Source: Thalassotalea sp. HSM 43 (GTDB taxonomy: Bacteria > Pseudomonadota > Gammaproteobacteria > Enterobacterales > Alteromonadaceae). Taken from it: 64,000 nt of DNA. The stretch is from assembly GCF_004752005.1 (NCBI RefSeq), contig NZ_CP038493.1, forward strand, positions 1 through 64,000, in the 5' to 3' direction. Below are positions 39,901 through 48,644 of this stretch, in pieces. The stretch's first letter is position 1. Every line of letters starts with the position of its first letter. Below the pieces are notes generated by a model. It ran no database searches. It was not told the DNA's origin and saw only the letters and a program-made list of their open reading frames with translations. A program made the translations under genes and the position numbers.

Positions 39901-40383
39901 ATCGGCAATGGCTTTTCCATCACGCCAACTGCTCAGCCATTCTGGTCGATAAATTAAATACTGCTCATATAGATCCGCCAGCTGGCACGCCAATTGATAG
40001 CGCTTTAAAGGTTGGCAAGCTAAATCATCCTGCCAATAAATATTGGCGTCACGACAGCGTTCGTCAGCCAATACCCGCTCAGATTGCAATAAGTTGTCTA
40101 TTCGCCAGCTGAGAACTTCTCTGGAATACGGCGTTTGCTCAGGAAATTTGTCCTCGCACAAGTTGCGCAATAATTTCCACAAATACTGTGCAGGCAACAC
40201 AAAATCGCTGTTCATACTGATTTTATTGGCGTTTGCAACTTCCATATTAAGCCAATGCTGTAAGCCCTGACTTTGCACCATGACCACTTCTTTAGCCAAT
40301 ATAGGTAATGGCTTGAGATGTCGAATCTTTATAAACAGAGTCAGCAAATCTTCCATGCGATTTGCCGGATATATATAAAACAA
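36925..40383 (-). CDS. recC: Exonuclease V subunit RecC
   Basis: 1152 residues (E. coli 1122). RecC holds RecB and RecD together and reads the Chi sequence with a helicase-like but catalytically dead region. The N-terminus (FYIYPANRMEDLLTLF, VVMVQSQGLQHWLNMEVA) and internal stretches such as TFCSMMPMRSIPFKVVAVLG and GFDLMQLSDAKAGDRSRRGD are typical of RecC. The start is a TTG at 40383 with AGGA upstream; alignment from memory with the E. coli N-terminus (MLRVYHSNRLDVL) supports it. First gene of recC-recB-recD-DUF3087. Confidence 0.97.
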   Translation of the reverse strand: MFYIYPANRMEDLLTLFIKIRHLKPLPILAKEVVMVQSQGLQHWLNMEVANANKISMNSDFVLPAQYLWKLLRNLCEDKFPEQTPYSREVLSWRIDNLLQSERVLADERCRDANIYWQDDLACQPLKRYQLACQLADLYEQYLIYRPEWLSSWRDGKAIADSDHLFAKTEQWQMAIWQHLQQEISYDPQDLLTIAEQQIDDLKHLLPRRVSLFGINALAPMWLQFLDLLSEHIDVHVFHLNPCFEFWGDIQTDKALAKQQYLQHIGKWPETIESSEGINPLLANLGQQGREFLSLLHNINNIEIPLYDELYETSEESPEGDVSLLLRLQKDILTLHDKRQSPQAIVDDSVVITSAHSALREVQGLHDYLLQLFNDDPQLTPKDVIVMCPQVESYAAYIDSVFVRGWEDVGEGVPPLPCSIADRISKESEPLVHAFSELLSMADGRYSVASILSLLQLESVQQRFSIHAGDIDKVSDWLQKAHIYWGLDAEHKKHLLESNQQTDQFTWQQGLSKLIKGFAFVDQDMLLDESVVLANVEGNDAVLLGKIILFLEQLQVMQRLLNSKKTPNQWFEFLTNQVQRLFAPSDRDYGLEIINNALAQLQEYAEQATYQTPIELNVIREFLNQHFSQPDPGRQFMIGQITFCSMMPMRSIPFKVVAVLGLNDGEYPRQRTPLGFDLMQLSDAKAGDRSRRGDDKYLFLEAMISARQHLYLSYQGRDIKNNNERQPSIVLRELMEYLHAAYKWDISDASSSQLRQLPLQAFAKENYIASTRFPSFDKNWLALTKLDSVPEQQQEASSALSNVTIAETLAVDDLIRFYQHPCRYFARQQLKLMFNETNTLIEDVEPFAADGLSRYLFMGEALQLSLQGDVSQNLALQKEFAIKSGEFPDIPTTPETMQEWQQQMLSFALSIEQHLAPSLQRETVNPDQPDNIGQQQLVLCVDAKDSLSDHKTLDDAGDTLALQLDANIATFDVADSLVCVDYRHASLKGKDLVRLYLNHLFACVKHPDKNVTSYGYYFSQGKQDKEDKLNIATLSAVDNAKQVLSQWVATYITGQHQALLLDPEIAFKYMINRQKFSDKMPVQSVFSKAWKKDDFGYNSGFSDDPYIDYFFPECPDIERIWPDLIDHFRPLFQHLQLQNVSLTQVNDVEERF

Positions 40384-40585
40384 GATTTATCCTGAACTAA
40401 ACAACAGCTTATGATATTGATTTAATCATAAAGCACAGCAATGCACTAGGCTAAACCTTGAGCTTATGGCATTAACTGCACAAATGTGTCGGTCATTGGT
40501 GAAGAACTCAGCAATTTTACTAAGACAAACACACTTTTAGAGACAAGCTGGTCAGCAAAACAATAGATATAGATGATCGGATCTA

Positions 40586-40930
40586 TTAAACGGCTCGACG
40601 TCGAATCAGGCTATTTAGACTGTCATCAAACAGCTTGCCAAGTAATGGTATAAAGGTAAGTTGATTGGAACAGGCGTAATACAAGCCAAAACCCCATAAG
40701 ATCCATAATGGAATGGCAAGTGCCCAGCCTATAACCGGTATAAAGCTTAAAATAACCCAAGTAAGAAACATACCCAGAGATTGGCGTAAATGAAATGCCG
40801 AAAAACGAGACGGGTTTTGCCCATGAAAAATCAACGCGATCACCCAACCAACAATGGTTAAATAGCTAATAATGGCAATGGTTCGCCCTTCTAGCTTGAA
40901 CATATCATTGCCTGATGTTGCGTGTGGCAT
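40586..40930 (-). CDS. Small DUF4870-like membrane protein
   Basis: 114 residues with about three transmembrane helices: 17-36 (IAIISYLTIVGWVIALIF), 50-75 (QSLGMFLTWVILSFIPVIGW) and 72-95. HLRQSLGMFL is the motif typical of DUF4870/Tic20-like small proteins. The ATG at 40930 has GGGAG at good spacing. Function unknown. It is divergent from the DUF2982 gene. Confidence 0.75.
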   Translation of the reverse strand: MPHATSGNDMFKLEGRTIAIISYLTIVGWVIALIFHGQNPSRFSAFHLRQSLGMFLTWVILSFIPVIGWALAIPLWILWGFGLYYACSNQLTFIPLLGKLFDDSLNSLIRRRAV

Positions 40931-41053
40931 AATAACTCCCGAGGTTGCATTTCAATACCTTGTATCGTCATAATCAAAACAAGGTACTATAACTATGGAA
41001 AAAAGTGCCAAGATTGCAAGTGACAATATGATGAAATAAATAAGAATTCGTAA

Positions 41054-41725
41054 ATGACTGAAGACAAAACAATCTATATCCATCCGCTAGCGCGACGAAA
41101 CCGCCTGTTTTTGATGACAGTCGGCAGTTTGTTACTGGGTTTTTGTTTGTTGTTAGATCTGCTCTTTTGGCAAGCCTACAAACTGCAATTGATCATACTT
41201 AATATGGCGGCATTGATTGTGTTTTTAGTCGGTTATTTGAAACATTTACAACCTAAAGTCAGTTATACCATCACACCTGAGTGGCTTAGTTATCATCATT
41301 CATGGGGCCAGTGGCGTTTACCATGGCATTCGATACGTCGTGTCGGCGAGATTAATGTACAGCTTCATATGCAAGCGCTGCATCTGCCTTTTGTTGGCAT
41401 TGCCTTATCTGATGTTAGCCATTTAGCTAATTCAATATCGCCTCGTTTAGCGAACAAGCTTATTCATGAACAAAAAAATCTACTTATCACCGCAGTAAAA
41501 GCCGAACTAATAACTCAGCAACAAGCGATTATATGCTTTGAGCCTTTTAGAATTAACGGGCAACGAATAACTGGCCCGATTGCGGCATTTTTACATCAAT
41601 GTACCGTATTACAATCTGCGTATGGATTTCATTTGTATTTACCCCAAGACAGTTTCGATCGAGAATTACCATCATTTATTGCGTTGCTACAGCAGTGCCA
41701 GCGTTATTCATCAACAAAGGCGTAA
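41054..41725 (+). CDS. DUF2982 family membrane protein
   Basis: 223 residues. Two closely spaced transmembrane helices (about 18-40 and 43-62) precede a soluble domain that begins like a PH-type fold (VSYTITPEWLSYHHSWGQWR, LPWHSIRRVGEINVQ). It matches DUF2982, an uncharacterised family of Alteromonadales and Vibrionales. No obvious operon partner; fghA is convergent downstream. Confidence 0.82.
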   Translation: MTEDKTIYIHPLARRNRLFLMTVGSLLLGFCLLLDLLFWQAYKLQLIILNMAALIVFLVGYLKHLQPKVSYTITPEWLSYHHSWGQWRLPWHSIRRVGEINVQLHMQALHLPFVGIALSDVSHLANSISPRLANKLIHEQKNLLITAVKAELITQQQAIICFEPFRINGQRITGPIAAFLHQCTVLQSAYGFHLYLPQDSFDRELPSFIALLQQCQRYSSTKA

Positions 41726-41776
41726 TCGCACGTTGATTGAGTATTGCCTAGGCTCAATGGTTTAATGGCTTAAGGT

Positions 41777-42622
41777 TTAATCCAATGAGCTTAAATGTTC
41801 AGCATGGAAGGCAATATGTTGCTCTATAAAGCTGCTAATAAAGAAATAGCTGTGATCATAGCCTTGTTGCATTCTCAGTTGCAGCGGGTAATTTGCCTGT
41901 GCACACGCTTGTTGTAATAACTCAGGCTTTAATTGTTCAACTAAAAAATTATCCGCGCTGCCCTGATCGATAAGTAATGGCAATACCTTATTACTGTGCT
42001 CAATAAGATAGCAACTGTCATATTGCTGCCAAGTATCTTGCTTGTCACCTAAATAGCCCGTCAATGCTTTTTGTCCCCAAGGGCAACGCATTGGACTGCA
42101 TATTGGTGCAAACGCCGAGACACTCTTGTATTTATCGCTGTTTTTCAAGGCGATCGTTATCGCCCCATGGCCTCCCATAGAATGGCCAAAAATAGCAGCC
42201 CGTTTGCCGTCGACGGGAAAATGTGCATTAATCAAAGCTGGCAATTCATCAACAATGTAGTCGTACATATTGTAGTGTTGCGCGTAGCCTGGCTCGGTCG
42301 CGGTAACATAAAAGCCGGCACCTAAACCAAAATCATAAGCGCCCTGCGCGTCATCCTTAACATTGTCGCCTCTTGGACTGGTATCAGCAGCGACAATAGC
42401 GACTTGATATTTTTCAGCAAACTGTTGCGCGCCTGCTTTAGTAACAAAATTTTCATCGGTGCAGGTAAGCCCAGACAGCCAATATAATACCGGCACAGAC
42501 TTTTGAGTCGCTTGCGAAGGTAAAAAGATCGAGAACGTCATCTCGCAATTTAGTGTTGCGGCGTCGTGTTTATAGCGTAATTGCTGACCCGAAAAGCATT
42601 TAATGTCACTTAGTTTTTCCAT
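41777..42622 (-). CDS. fghA: S-formylglutathione hydrolase
   Basis: Second step of glutathione-dependent formaldehyde detoxification: hydrolyses S-formylglutathione to formate and glutathione. 281 residues, alpha/beta-hydrolase of the esterase D type. Nucleophile Ser148 in AAIFGHSMGGHGA, oxyanion region WLSGLTCTDENF, and the C-terminal catalytic His in GYDHSYFFISSF. It starts 3 nt after the adhC stop, so the two are an operon. Confidence 0.96.
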   Translation of the reverse strand: MEKLSDIKCFSGQQLRYKHDAATLNCEMTFSIFLPSQATQKSVPVLYWLSGLTCTDENFVTKAGAQQFAEKYQVAIVAADTSPRGDNVKDDAQGAYDFGLGAGFYVTATEPGYAQHYNMYDYIVDELPALINAHFPVDGKRAAIFGHSMGGHGAITIALKNSDKYKSVSAFAPICSPMRCPWGQKALTGYLGDKQDTWQQYDSCYLIEHSNKVLPLLIDQGSADNFLVEQLKPELLQQACAQANYPLQLRMQQGYDHSYFFISSFIEQHIAFHAEHLSSLD

Positions 42623-42625
42623 AAC

Positions 42626-43741
42626 TTATTTCTCATCATACAAAACAACGGATCGTATCGATTTGCCTTGATGCATTAAATCGAACGCTTTATTAATATC
42701 ATCTAATGGCATTGTGTGAGTAATCAGATCATCAATATTGATTTTATTGTCCATATACCAATCAACAATTTTTGGTACATCGGTACGACCGCGAGCGCCA
42801 CCAAATGCACTACCACGCCAACTTCGGCCCGTCACTAATTGAAACGGACGGGTTGCAATCTCTTGCCCTGCACCGGCAACGCCGATAATCCAAGACTCAC
42901 CCCAACCTTTGTGACAACACTCCAACGCTTGGCGCATGACATTCACATTGCCAATGCACTCAAATGAGTAGTCTGCTCCCCCGCCGGTTAGCTCAATAAT
43001 GGCATCAACGACATTGTCGACTTTACTTGGGTTAATAAAATGAGTCATGCCAAACTGCTTGGCTAACGAGGCCTTGTTTTCATTTAAGTCGACACCAATT
43101 ATTTTATTCGCGCCGACCATTTTAGCGCCTTGAATGACATTAAGGCCAATACCGCCGAGACCAAATACGACAACATTGCTACCGGGTTCAACTTTGGCAT
43201 CAAACGCCACAGCACCAACGCCGGTTGTCACCCCGCAGCCGATATAACAGACCTTATCAAACGGCGCATCTTTACGGATTTTTGCAACCGCTATCTCTGG
43301 TAACACGGTGTAATTAGAAAAAGTCGAGCAGCCCATATAATGTAAAATCGGTTGACCATCTAACGAAAAGCGCGAGGTGCCATCTGGCATCAAGCCTTGC
43401 CCTTGAGTAGAGCGGATTTTCTGGCACAAATTGGTTTTAGGGTGAAGGCAAAAATCACATTCTCGACATTCGGGTGTATAGAGCGGAATAACATGATCAC
43501 CGGGCTTTAACGATGTCACACCAGGACCGACATCAACCACAACACCCGCGCCCTCATGGCCTAAAATAGCAGGAAAGGCACCCTCGGGATCATCTCCAGA
43601 CAGGGTGAATGCGTCGGTGTGGCATATGCCTGTCGCTTTTAATTCGATAAGCACTTCACCGGCTTGCGGGCCTTGTAAATCGACTTCGACAACTTGCAAT
43701 GGTTTTCCGGCAGCAAATGCTACGGCAGCTCTGGTTTTCAT
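42626..43741 (-). CDS. adhC: S-(hydroxymethyl)glutathione dehydrogenase / class III alcohol dehydrogenase
   Basis: First step of formaldehyde detoxification: oxidises S-hydroxymethylglutathione to S-formylglutathione with NAD. 371 residues. Catalytic-zinc ligands Cys40 and His62 ([24 protein letters not shown]) and the cysteine in [12 protein letters not shown]. Structural-zinc cysteines are at 92, 95, 98 and 106 ([17 protein letters not shown]). The NAD loop is [20 protein letters not shown]. No FrmR/NmlR-type regulator gene is next to it, so control is not apparent here. Confidence 0.97.
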   Translation of the reverse strand: MKTRAAVAFAAGKPLQVVEVDLQGPQAGEVLIELKATGICHTDAFTLSGDDPEGAFPAILGHEGAGVVVDVGPGVTSLKPGDHVIPLYTPECRECDFCLHPKTNLCQKIRSTQGQGLMPDGTSRFSLDGQPILHYMGCSTFSNYTVLPEIAVAKIRKDAPFDKVCYIGCGVTTGVGAVAFDAKVEPGSNVVVFGLGGIGLNVIQGAKMVGANKIIGVDLNENKASLAKQFGMTHFINPSKVDNVVDAIIELTGGGADYSFECIGNVNVMRQALECCHKGWGESWIIGVAGAGQEIATRPFQLVTGRSWRGSAFGGARGRTDVPKIVDWYMDNKINIDDLITHTMPLDDINKAFDLMHQGKSIRSVVLYDEK

Positions 43742-44093
43742 ATACTATCCCCATAATGATGTATTTCACCCTATCTAGCTTAGTAGAATAAACATGGTTC
43801 GTACGATTAAACAAGCTGACTTTATGGTGAAATCGCAGCGTTTATCGTTAACCAATATCAAGCAAAATCAGCCAAACTAAACACTCGCCGATGACACATC
43901 AACAGCAAACCTATAGCCTAGTTGGCAACAAGATAACGACTAACATGGGTATTATGGTTAATAAAAAACCTATAGATGTCATGAATAGCGAAAATTACGC
44001 AGATTTTTTGTTTATGATTAGACTTTTACTATCAGCAATTTACAATAACGCCATTAACCGTTTCAGGCCGACATATCAGGAAATACATTAAAC

Positions 44094-45515
44094 ATGCCAC
44101 AAACAGATGCAAATAAGATAACACGTTATGATTATGACGCCATTGTTATAGGCACAGGCCCTGGTGGCGAAGGTGCTGCGATGAAATTGGCAAAGCACAA
44201 CAAAACCGTTGCCGTTATCGAACGCTATAATCGTGTTGGTGGTGGCTGTACGCATTGGGGAACAATTCCATCAAAAGCCTTGCGTCAATCTGTTAGCCAA
44301 CTTATACAATATAATTCAAATCCTTTATTTACCGATGCTGAACAACCGAAACATTTGACCTTTCCGGAAATATTGTCCCATGCGCAATCGGTTATCGATA
44401 AACAAGTGCGCTTGCGCTCCGGTTTTTACAATCGCAACCGCGTCACCACATTTCATGGTCAAGCAGAATTTGTTGATGAACACAGCGTAAAAGTGTGTTT
44501 TGAAGACGGCTCTTGTGAAGTCATTTCAGCGGAAAATATCATTGTGGCTACAGGTTCTCGCCCTTATCATCCACCAGAAGTCGACTTTTCGCATCCTCGA
44601 GTTTACGACTCTGACAGCATATTGTCGCTTACCCATGATCCTCGTCATATCATTATTTATGGTGCAGGTGTTATTGGCAGTGAGTACGCCAGTATATTTC
44701 GAGGTCTCGACGTTAAGGTCGATTTAATCAACACCCGTGATCGATTGTTAGCATTTTTGGACGATGAGATGTCAGAGTCTCTGAGCTATCACTTGTGGAA
44801 TAACGGTGTCGTGATTCGTCATGGCGAGCAAATTGAAAAAGTCGAAACAACCGATAGTTCGGTTATCGTTCATTTGCAATCGGGTAAAAAAATGAAAGCC
44901 GATTGTTTACTGTTTGCCAATGGCCGAACCGGTAATACAGCTGAACTAAACTTAGACGCTGCAGGCTTAACCGCCGATGGTCGTGGCCAGGTCAGCGTCA
45001 ATGAGGTATACCAAACTAAGGTAGATAGCATATACGCTGTCGGTGATGTCATTGGCTACCCTAGCCTAGCAAGTGCCGCCTACGATCAAGGTCGTCTAGC
45101 CGCCGGTGCGATTATCAACAAAGGCAAGACCAGCCGTTTGATCGCCGATATCCCGACCGGTATTTATACCATTCCAGAAATAAGCTCGGTGGGTAAAACT
45201 GAGTCGGAATTAACCGAAGCGAAGATCCCTTATGAAGTCGGACGCGCTCAATTTAAACACTTGGCACGCGCCCAAATATCTAATTCTTTAGTTGGCTCAT
45301 TGAAAATATTATTCCACAGAGAAACCAAAGAAATACTCGGTATCCATTGTTTCGGTGAAAATGCCGCTGAGATCATTCACATTGGTCAGGCAATCATGCA
45401 GCAGGAAAATGGCGGCAACAATATCGAATACTTTGTTGAAACCACGTTTAACTATCCGACTATGGCCGAAGCATTTCGAGTCGCCGCGTTAAATGGATTG
45501 AATCGTTTGTTCTAA
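44094..45515 (+). CDS. sthA: Soluble (Si-specific) pyridine nucleotide transhydrogenase
   Basis: A cytosolic flavoprotein that moves reducing equivalents between NADPH and NAD, usually to drain excess NADPH. 473 residues. FAD-binding [20 protein letters not shown], then [16 protein letters not shown], where the redox disulfide of related lipoamide dehydrogenases is lost (Thr for the second Cys), the mark of this enzyme. NAD(P) loop [15 protein letters not shown], second FAD motif [17 protein letters not shown], and a C-terminal dimerisation domain. A GGAA site lies upstream. Monocistronic, with a terminator 100 nt downstream. Confidence 0.97.
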   Translation: MPQTDANKITRYDYDAIVIGTGPGGEGAAMKLAKHNKTVAVIERYNRVGGGCTHWGTIPSKALRQSVSQLIQYNSNPLFTDAEQPKHLTFPEILSHAQSVIDKQVRLRSGFYNRNRVTTFHGQAEFVDEHSVKVCFEDGSCEVISAENIIVATGSRPYHPPEVDFSHPRVYDSDSILSLTHDPRHIIIYGAGVIGSEYASIFRGLDVKVDLINTRDRLLAFLDDEMSESLSYHLWNNGVVIRHGEQIEKVETTDSSVIVHLQSGKKMKADCLLFANGRTGNTAELNLDAAGLTADGRGQVSVNEVYQTKVDSIYAVGDVIGYPSLASAAYDQGRLAAGAIINKGKTSRLIADIPTGIYTIPEISSVGKTESELTEAKIPYEVGRAQFKHLARAQISNSLVGSLKILFHRETKEILGIHCFGENAAEIIHIGQAIMQQENGGNNIEYFVETTFNYPTMAEAFRVAALNGLNRLF

Positions 45516-45615
45516 TGTTTTAGTCACCTCGTGAACGCAAGCTGCGTTGCTAGTGTGCTGCGTTTAATGACGAAATTAGTATCAATTTTTGTCAATAACC
45601 CGATGTAATAACATG

Positions 45616-45650
45616 ACAACAAAGCGCCGATTATCGGCGCTTTGTTGTTT
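45616..45650 (+). terminator. Terminator of sthA
   Basis: ACAACAAAGCGCCGA-TTAT-CGGCGCTTTGTTGTTTT: a long, perfect GC-rich stem with T-run. Confidence 0.92.
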
Positions 45651-45694
45651 TATAGGGTTAAACACGCCTTTATCTTCTACTTACTTTTTCTTTT

Positions 45695-45790
45695 CCTACT
45701 TTCCTACTTTACGACTTTCCTACTTTACGACTTTTCTACTTTACGACTTTTCTACTTTACGACTTTCCTACTTTCCTACTTTCCTACTTT
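45695..45790. repeat. 8-bp tandem repeat (12 units), pyrimidine-rich
   Basis: Twelve consecutive 8-bp units alternating between CCTACTTT, TCTACTTT and ACGACTTT, ending in the degenerate unit CAGACGTT. Strongly strand-biased (about all C/T/A on the + strand). It lies between the sthA terminator and kefF, about 140 bp upstream of the kefF start. It does not lie in a gene. Copy number may vary between strains. Confidence 0.9.
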
Positions 45791-45928
45791 CAGACGTTCC
45801 AGTTTGCTCATACATTAACGTTCTATTAGCCGCTAACTGGCAGGCAAATGCGCCACCAGTGGCAGACATTAGGATTTACAACAATAATTAGGTGTAATTT
45901 TTTACCGTTGAGTTGCTCAATTTACGCC

Positions 45929-46561
45929 ATGGACAAATCCAACAAGATATTATTACTGTTCGCCCACCCTTCGCAGCGAAAATCCAGCGTCAATGTCCCC
46001 ATATTTAAAAAAGCAAAAGAGTTAGATTTCGTTACTGCCGTCGACTTATACGCAGAGTACCCCAGATTTAACATCGACATTTCCAAAGAGCAACAACGTG
46101 TTGAAGAGCATCAAATCATCATCTTCCAGTTTCCATTTTATTGGTATTCGACCCCGTCGATATTGAAGGAATGGCAAGATCTGGTATTAGAATGGGGTTG
46201 GGCTTATGGTGCAACCGGCAACGCCTTGCGCGATAAAACCTTTATGTGTGCGATAACAACCGGTGCTAAGGAGGATGCATATAATCATGATGGCTTAAAT
46301 CATTACACCATACGTGAATTATTGCAGCCTCTTAGGCAAACGGCGCGACTCACACAAATGCATTACCTACCGCCCTTTATGTTGTTCTCCAGCTTAAAAG
46401 CCAAAGATGAACACCGATTAGCGCCACACTTACAGCAATGGCAAAACCTATTATTGAATCTCCACCAAGGAGCATTTGACGTTAACCGCTTTAACGGCGT
46501 AAATATTATCAACTCGTTAATCGACGCCATGGCAACGCCAAATAGCGAGGGTAAGTCATGA
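45929..46561 (+). CDS. kefF: KefF/KefG-type quinone oxidoreductase, ancillary subunit of the Kef K+ efflux system
   Basis: 210 residues of the flavodoxin-like NAD(P)H:quinone oxidoreductase family. ILLLFAHPSQRKSSVN binds flavin, FQFPFYWYSTPSILKEWQD and EWGWAYGATGNALRDK are typical of Kef ancillary proteins, and ITTGAKEDAYNHDG follows. It binds the efflux channel and is needed for full activity. The ATG at 45929 gives the family N-terminus; the frame is open from 45848. It overlaps the next gene by 4 nt (ATGA). Whether it is orthologous to KefF or KefG cannot be settled by eye. Confidence 0.88.
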   Translation: MDKSNKILLLFAHPSQRKSSVNVPIFKKAKELDFVTAVDLYAEYPRFNIDISKEQQRVEEHQIIIFQFPFYWYSTPSILKEWQDLVLEWGWAYGATGNALRDKTFMCAITTGAKEDAYNHDGLNHYTIRELLQPLRQTARLTQMHYLPPFMLFSSLKAKDEHRLAPHLQQWQNLLLNLHQGAFDVNRFNGVNIINSLIDAMATPNSEGKS

Positions 46562-48477
46562 CAGGTTACTTTATTCAAGGTTTTATATATCTTGTTGCAG
46601 CGGTCATTTTTGTACCATTAGCAAAACGCTTGGGGTTAGGCTCTGTACTCGGTTATTTGATAGCCGGTGTCATTATCGGTCCATTAACAGGCATTGTTGG
46701 TCAAGAAACCATTACCATACAACACTTTGCTGAATTTGGTGTGGTGATGATGCTATTTTTGGTTGGCTTAGAGCTCGAGCCTAAAAATCTTTGGCAGATG
46801 CGCAATAAACTGATTGGCCTAGGCGGTATGCAAGTTGTTTTAACCACCCTTGCTGTAGCAGCCATTGCCTACTTTATCTTTTCCTTACAAGCGCAAACAG
46901 CGCTCGCCATTGGCTTATTGTTTTCGTTATCATCGACTGCGATTGTCTTGCAAACCTTCAGTGAAAAAGGCTTAACCAAAACCATCGGCGGTCAAAATGC
47001 GTTTTCGGTGTTATTAATGCAAGATATCGCCGTGATCCCGATGTTGGCATTCATTCCTTTACTTGCGCTACCTGAGTTAGTCCAAGCGAGTCAATCATTA
47101 CAGCAAGCCGCAGAGCATCATGAAGAGATCAGCCTGGTGGCACACCTTCCCGGATGGGCTTATGCATTGACCATACTCGCCAGCATCACCGGCGTCTGTG
47201 TCGGAGGTTACTATCTAAGTCGGCCACTATTTCACTACGTCGCCAAATCTGGATTACGTGAAATTTTTGTCGCTACAGCTTTGTTATTGGTGGTAGGCAT
47301 CGCCGCATTAATGAGCTTAGTCGGATTATCACCGGCACTTGGTACATTTTTGGCAGGTGTTGTTCTCGCCAACAGTGAGTTTCGCCACGAATTAGAAAGT
47401 AACATTGAGCCTTTTAAAGGGCTGTTACTCGGCTTATTCTTTATTACCGTTGGCGCCGGTATCGATTTCGGTCTGTTATTCAATAACATTTTTACCATTG
47501 TTGCTATCACATTGACCTTGATGTTGTTGAAAATGGCGATTTTAGCCGGTCTTGCAAAAACCTTTAAAATCCAGAAATCGGATACCTGGCTTGTCGCATT
47601 GAGCCTTGCTCAAGCCGGTGAATTTGGTTTCGTACTATTAAGCTTTTCAATACAAAACCACGTGCTACCAGCCGATATTGCCAGTACCTTACAGTTGGTT
47701 GTCGCCCTATCGATGTTTCTTACACCGTCACTGTTTATTTTTTACGATAAAGTTATTTTACCGCGCTATCAGCAATCAAATCAGTCAGAAGATTTTGATG
47801 ATATCGATACCAGCGGTTGTGTGGTGATTGCCGGAGCTGGCCGTTTTGGTCAAATCGTTAATCGCTTAATGATCTCCAATGATATCACCACCGTTGTTAT
47901 GGATTATGAGGTCGCACAAGTCGAAAATATCCGCAAAATAAATGTCAAAAGCTATTTTGGTGACGCCACTCGTCCAGACCTTTTGCACACCGCAGGCTTA
48001 GAAACCGCGCGATTATTTGTTATTGCCATAGATCGCAAAGAAGAAGCCGTTGAATTAACCAAATACGTTAAACATACCTACCCACACGTTAAAATATTAG
48101 TCCGCGCCTTTGATAAAGGTCACAGCTACGAGTTAAGTCAAGCCGGTGCCGATATCATCGTACCTGAGGTATTCTATTCTGCGGTGGAAATGGGCGCACA
48201 AGCCCTTAGAGAAATGGGTCATCATCCATTTGATGTCGAACAAAAACGCAATGCATACATTCATATTGACGAGCACGCATCTCGGCATTTATATGAAAAC
48301 TGGTTAAAGCGCAGCGAAGGCGAACAATACGGCAATGACTTTATTCAACTGTTTATCGAGTTTGAAGAGAACATTATTAAAGCGATGAAGCATGATCGCA
48401 TGGAAAATCATGATGTTACCGAACGTGGTTGGACACCACCACCTAAAGATTATCAGGATGAACTAGATAAGCAGTAA
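46558..48477 (+). CDS. kefC: Glutathione-regulated potassium-efflux protein KefB/KefC family
   Basis: 639 residues. N-terminal CPA2 monovalent cation/proton antiporter domain with about 12 transmembrane helices (FGVVMMLFLVGLELEPKNLW, LLFSLSSTAIVLQTFSEKGL). A cytoplasmic RCK/KTN domain from about 415 (VVIAGAGRFGQIVNRL, VKSYFGDATRPDLLHTAGLE) binds nucleotide and glutathione adducts. In E. coli such systems acidify the cytoplasm to protect against methylglyoxal and other electrophiles. The KefF-type partner overlaps directly upstream. Nearby sthA, adhC-fghA and glutathione peroxidase genes fit a thiol/electrophile theme, though they are not in one operon. Confidence 0.93.
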   Translation: MTGYFIQGFIYLVAAVIFVPLAKRLGLGSVLGYLIAGVIIGPLTGIVGQETITIQHFAEFGVVMMLFLVGLELEPKNLWQMRNKLIGLGGMQVVLTTLAVAAIAYFIFSLQAQTALAIGLLFSLSSTAIVLQTFSEKGLTKTIGGQNAFSVLLMQDIAVIPMLAFIPLLALPELVQASQSLQQAAEHHEEISLVAHLPGWAYALTILASITGVCVGGYYLSRPLFHYVAKSGLREIFVATALLLVVGIAALMSLVGLSPALGTFLAGVVLANSEFRHELESNIEPFKGLLLGLFFITVGAGIDFGLLFNNIFTIVAITLTLMLLKMAILAGLAKTFKIQKSDTWLVALSLAQAGEFGFVLLSFSIQNHVLPADIASTLQLVVALSMFLTPSLFIFYDKVILPRYQQSNQSEDFDDIDTSGCVVIAGAGRFGQIVNRLMISNDITTVVMDYEVAQVENIRKINVKSYFGDATRPDLLHTAGLETARLFVIAIDRKEEAVELTKYVKHTYPHVKILVRAFDKGHSYELSQAGADIIVPEVFYSAVEMGAQALREMGHHPFDVEQKRNAYIHIDEHASRHLYENWLKRSEGEQYGNDFIQLFIEFEENIIKAMKHDRMENHDVTERGWTPPPKDYQDELDKQ

Positions 48478-48572
48478 AATCAGAAGCTTACAAAGAAAAA
48501 GCCGAGCCAAAACCTACAAAAAAACAGTAACGCGTAACCGATACGGACCATATAAAAGGGTCAAATAACAAA

Positions 48573-48604
48573 AAAGCCAATAGGGTTCCAACTCTATTGG
48601 CTTT
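48573..48604. terminator. Bidirectional terminator between kefC and the MFS gene
   Basis: AAAGCCAATAG ... CTATTGGCTTT stem (11 bp) with flanking A and T runs, between convergent genes. Confidence 0.88.
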
Positions 48605-48644
48605 ATTAGTCTTTTTTAACTTTAGCAGCTCAACATGATTGGCT

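Noticed and set aside
43891-44091. 66-codon open frame before sthA
   Set aside because: No ribosome site, no family resemblance and composition like the surrounding intergenic DNA; it covers the likely sthA promoter region.
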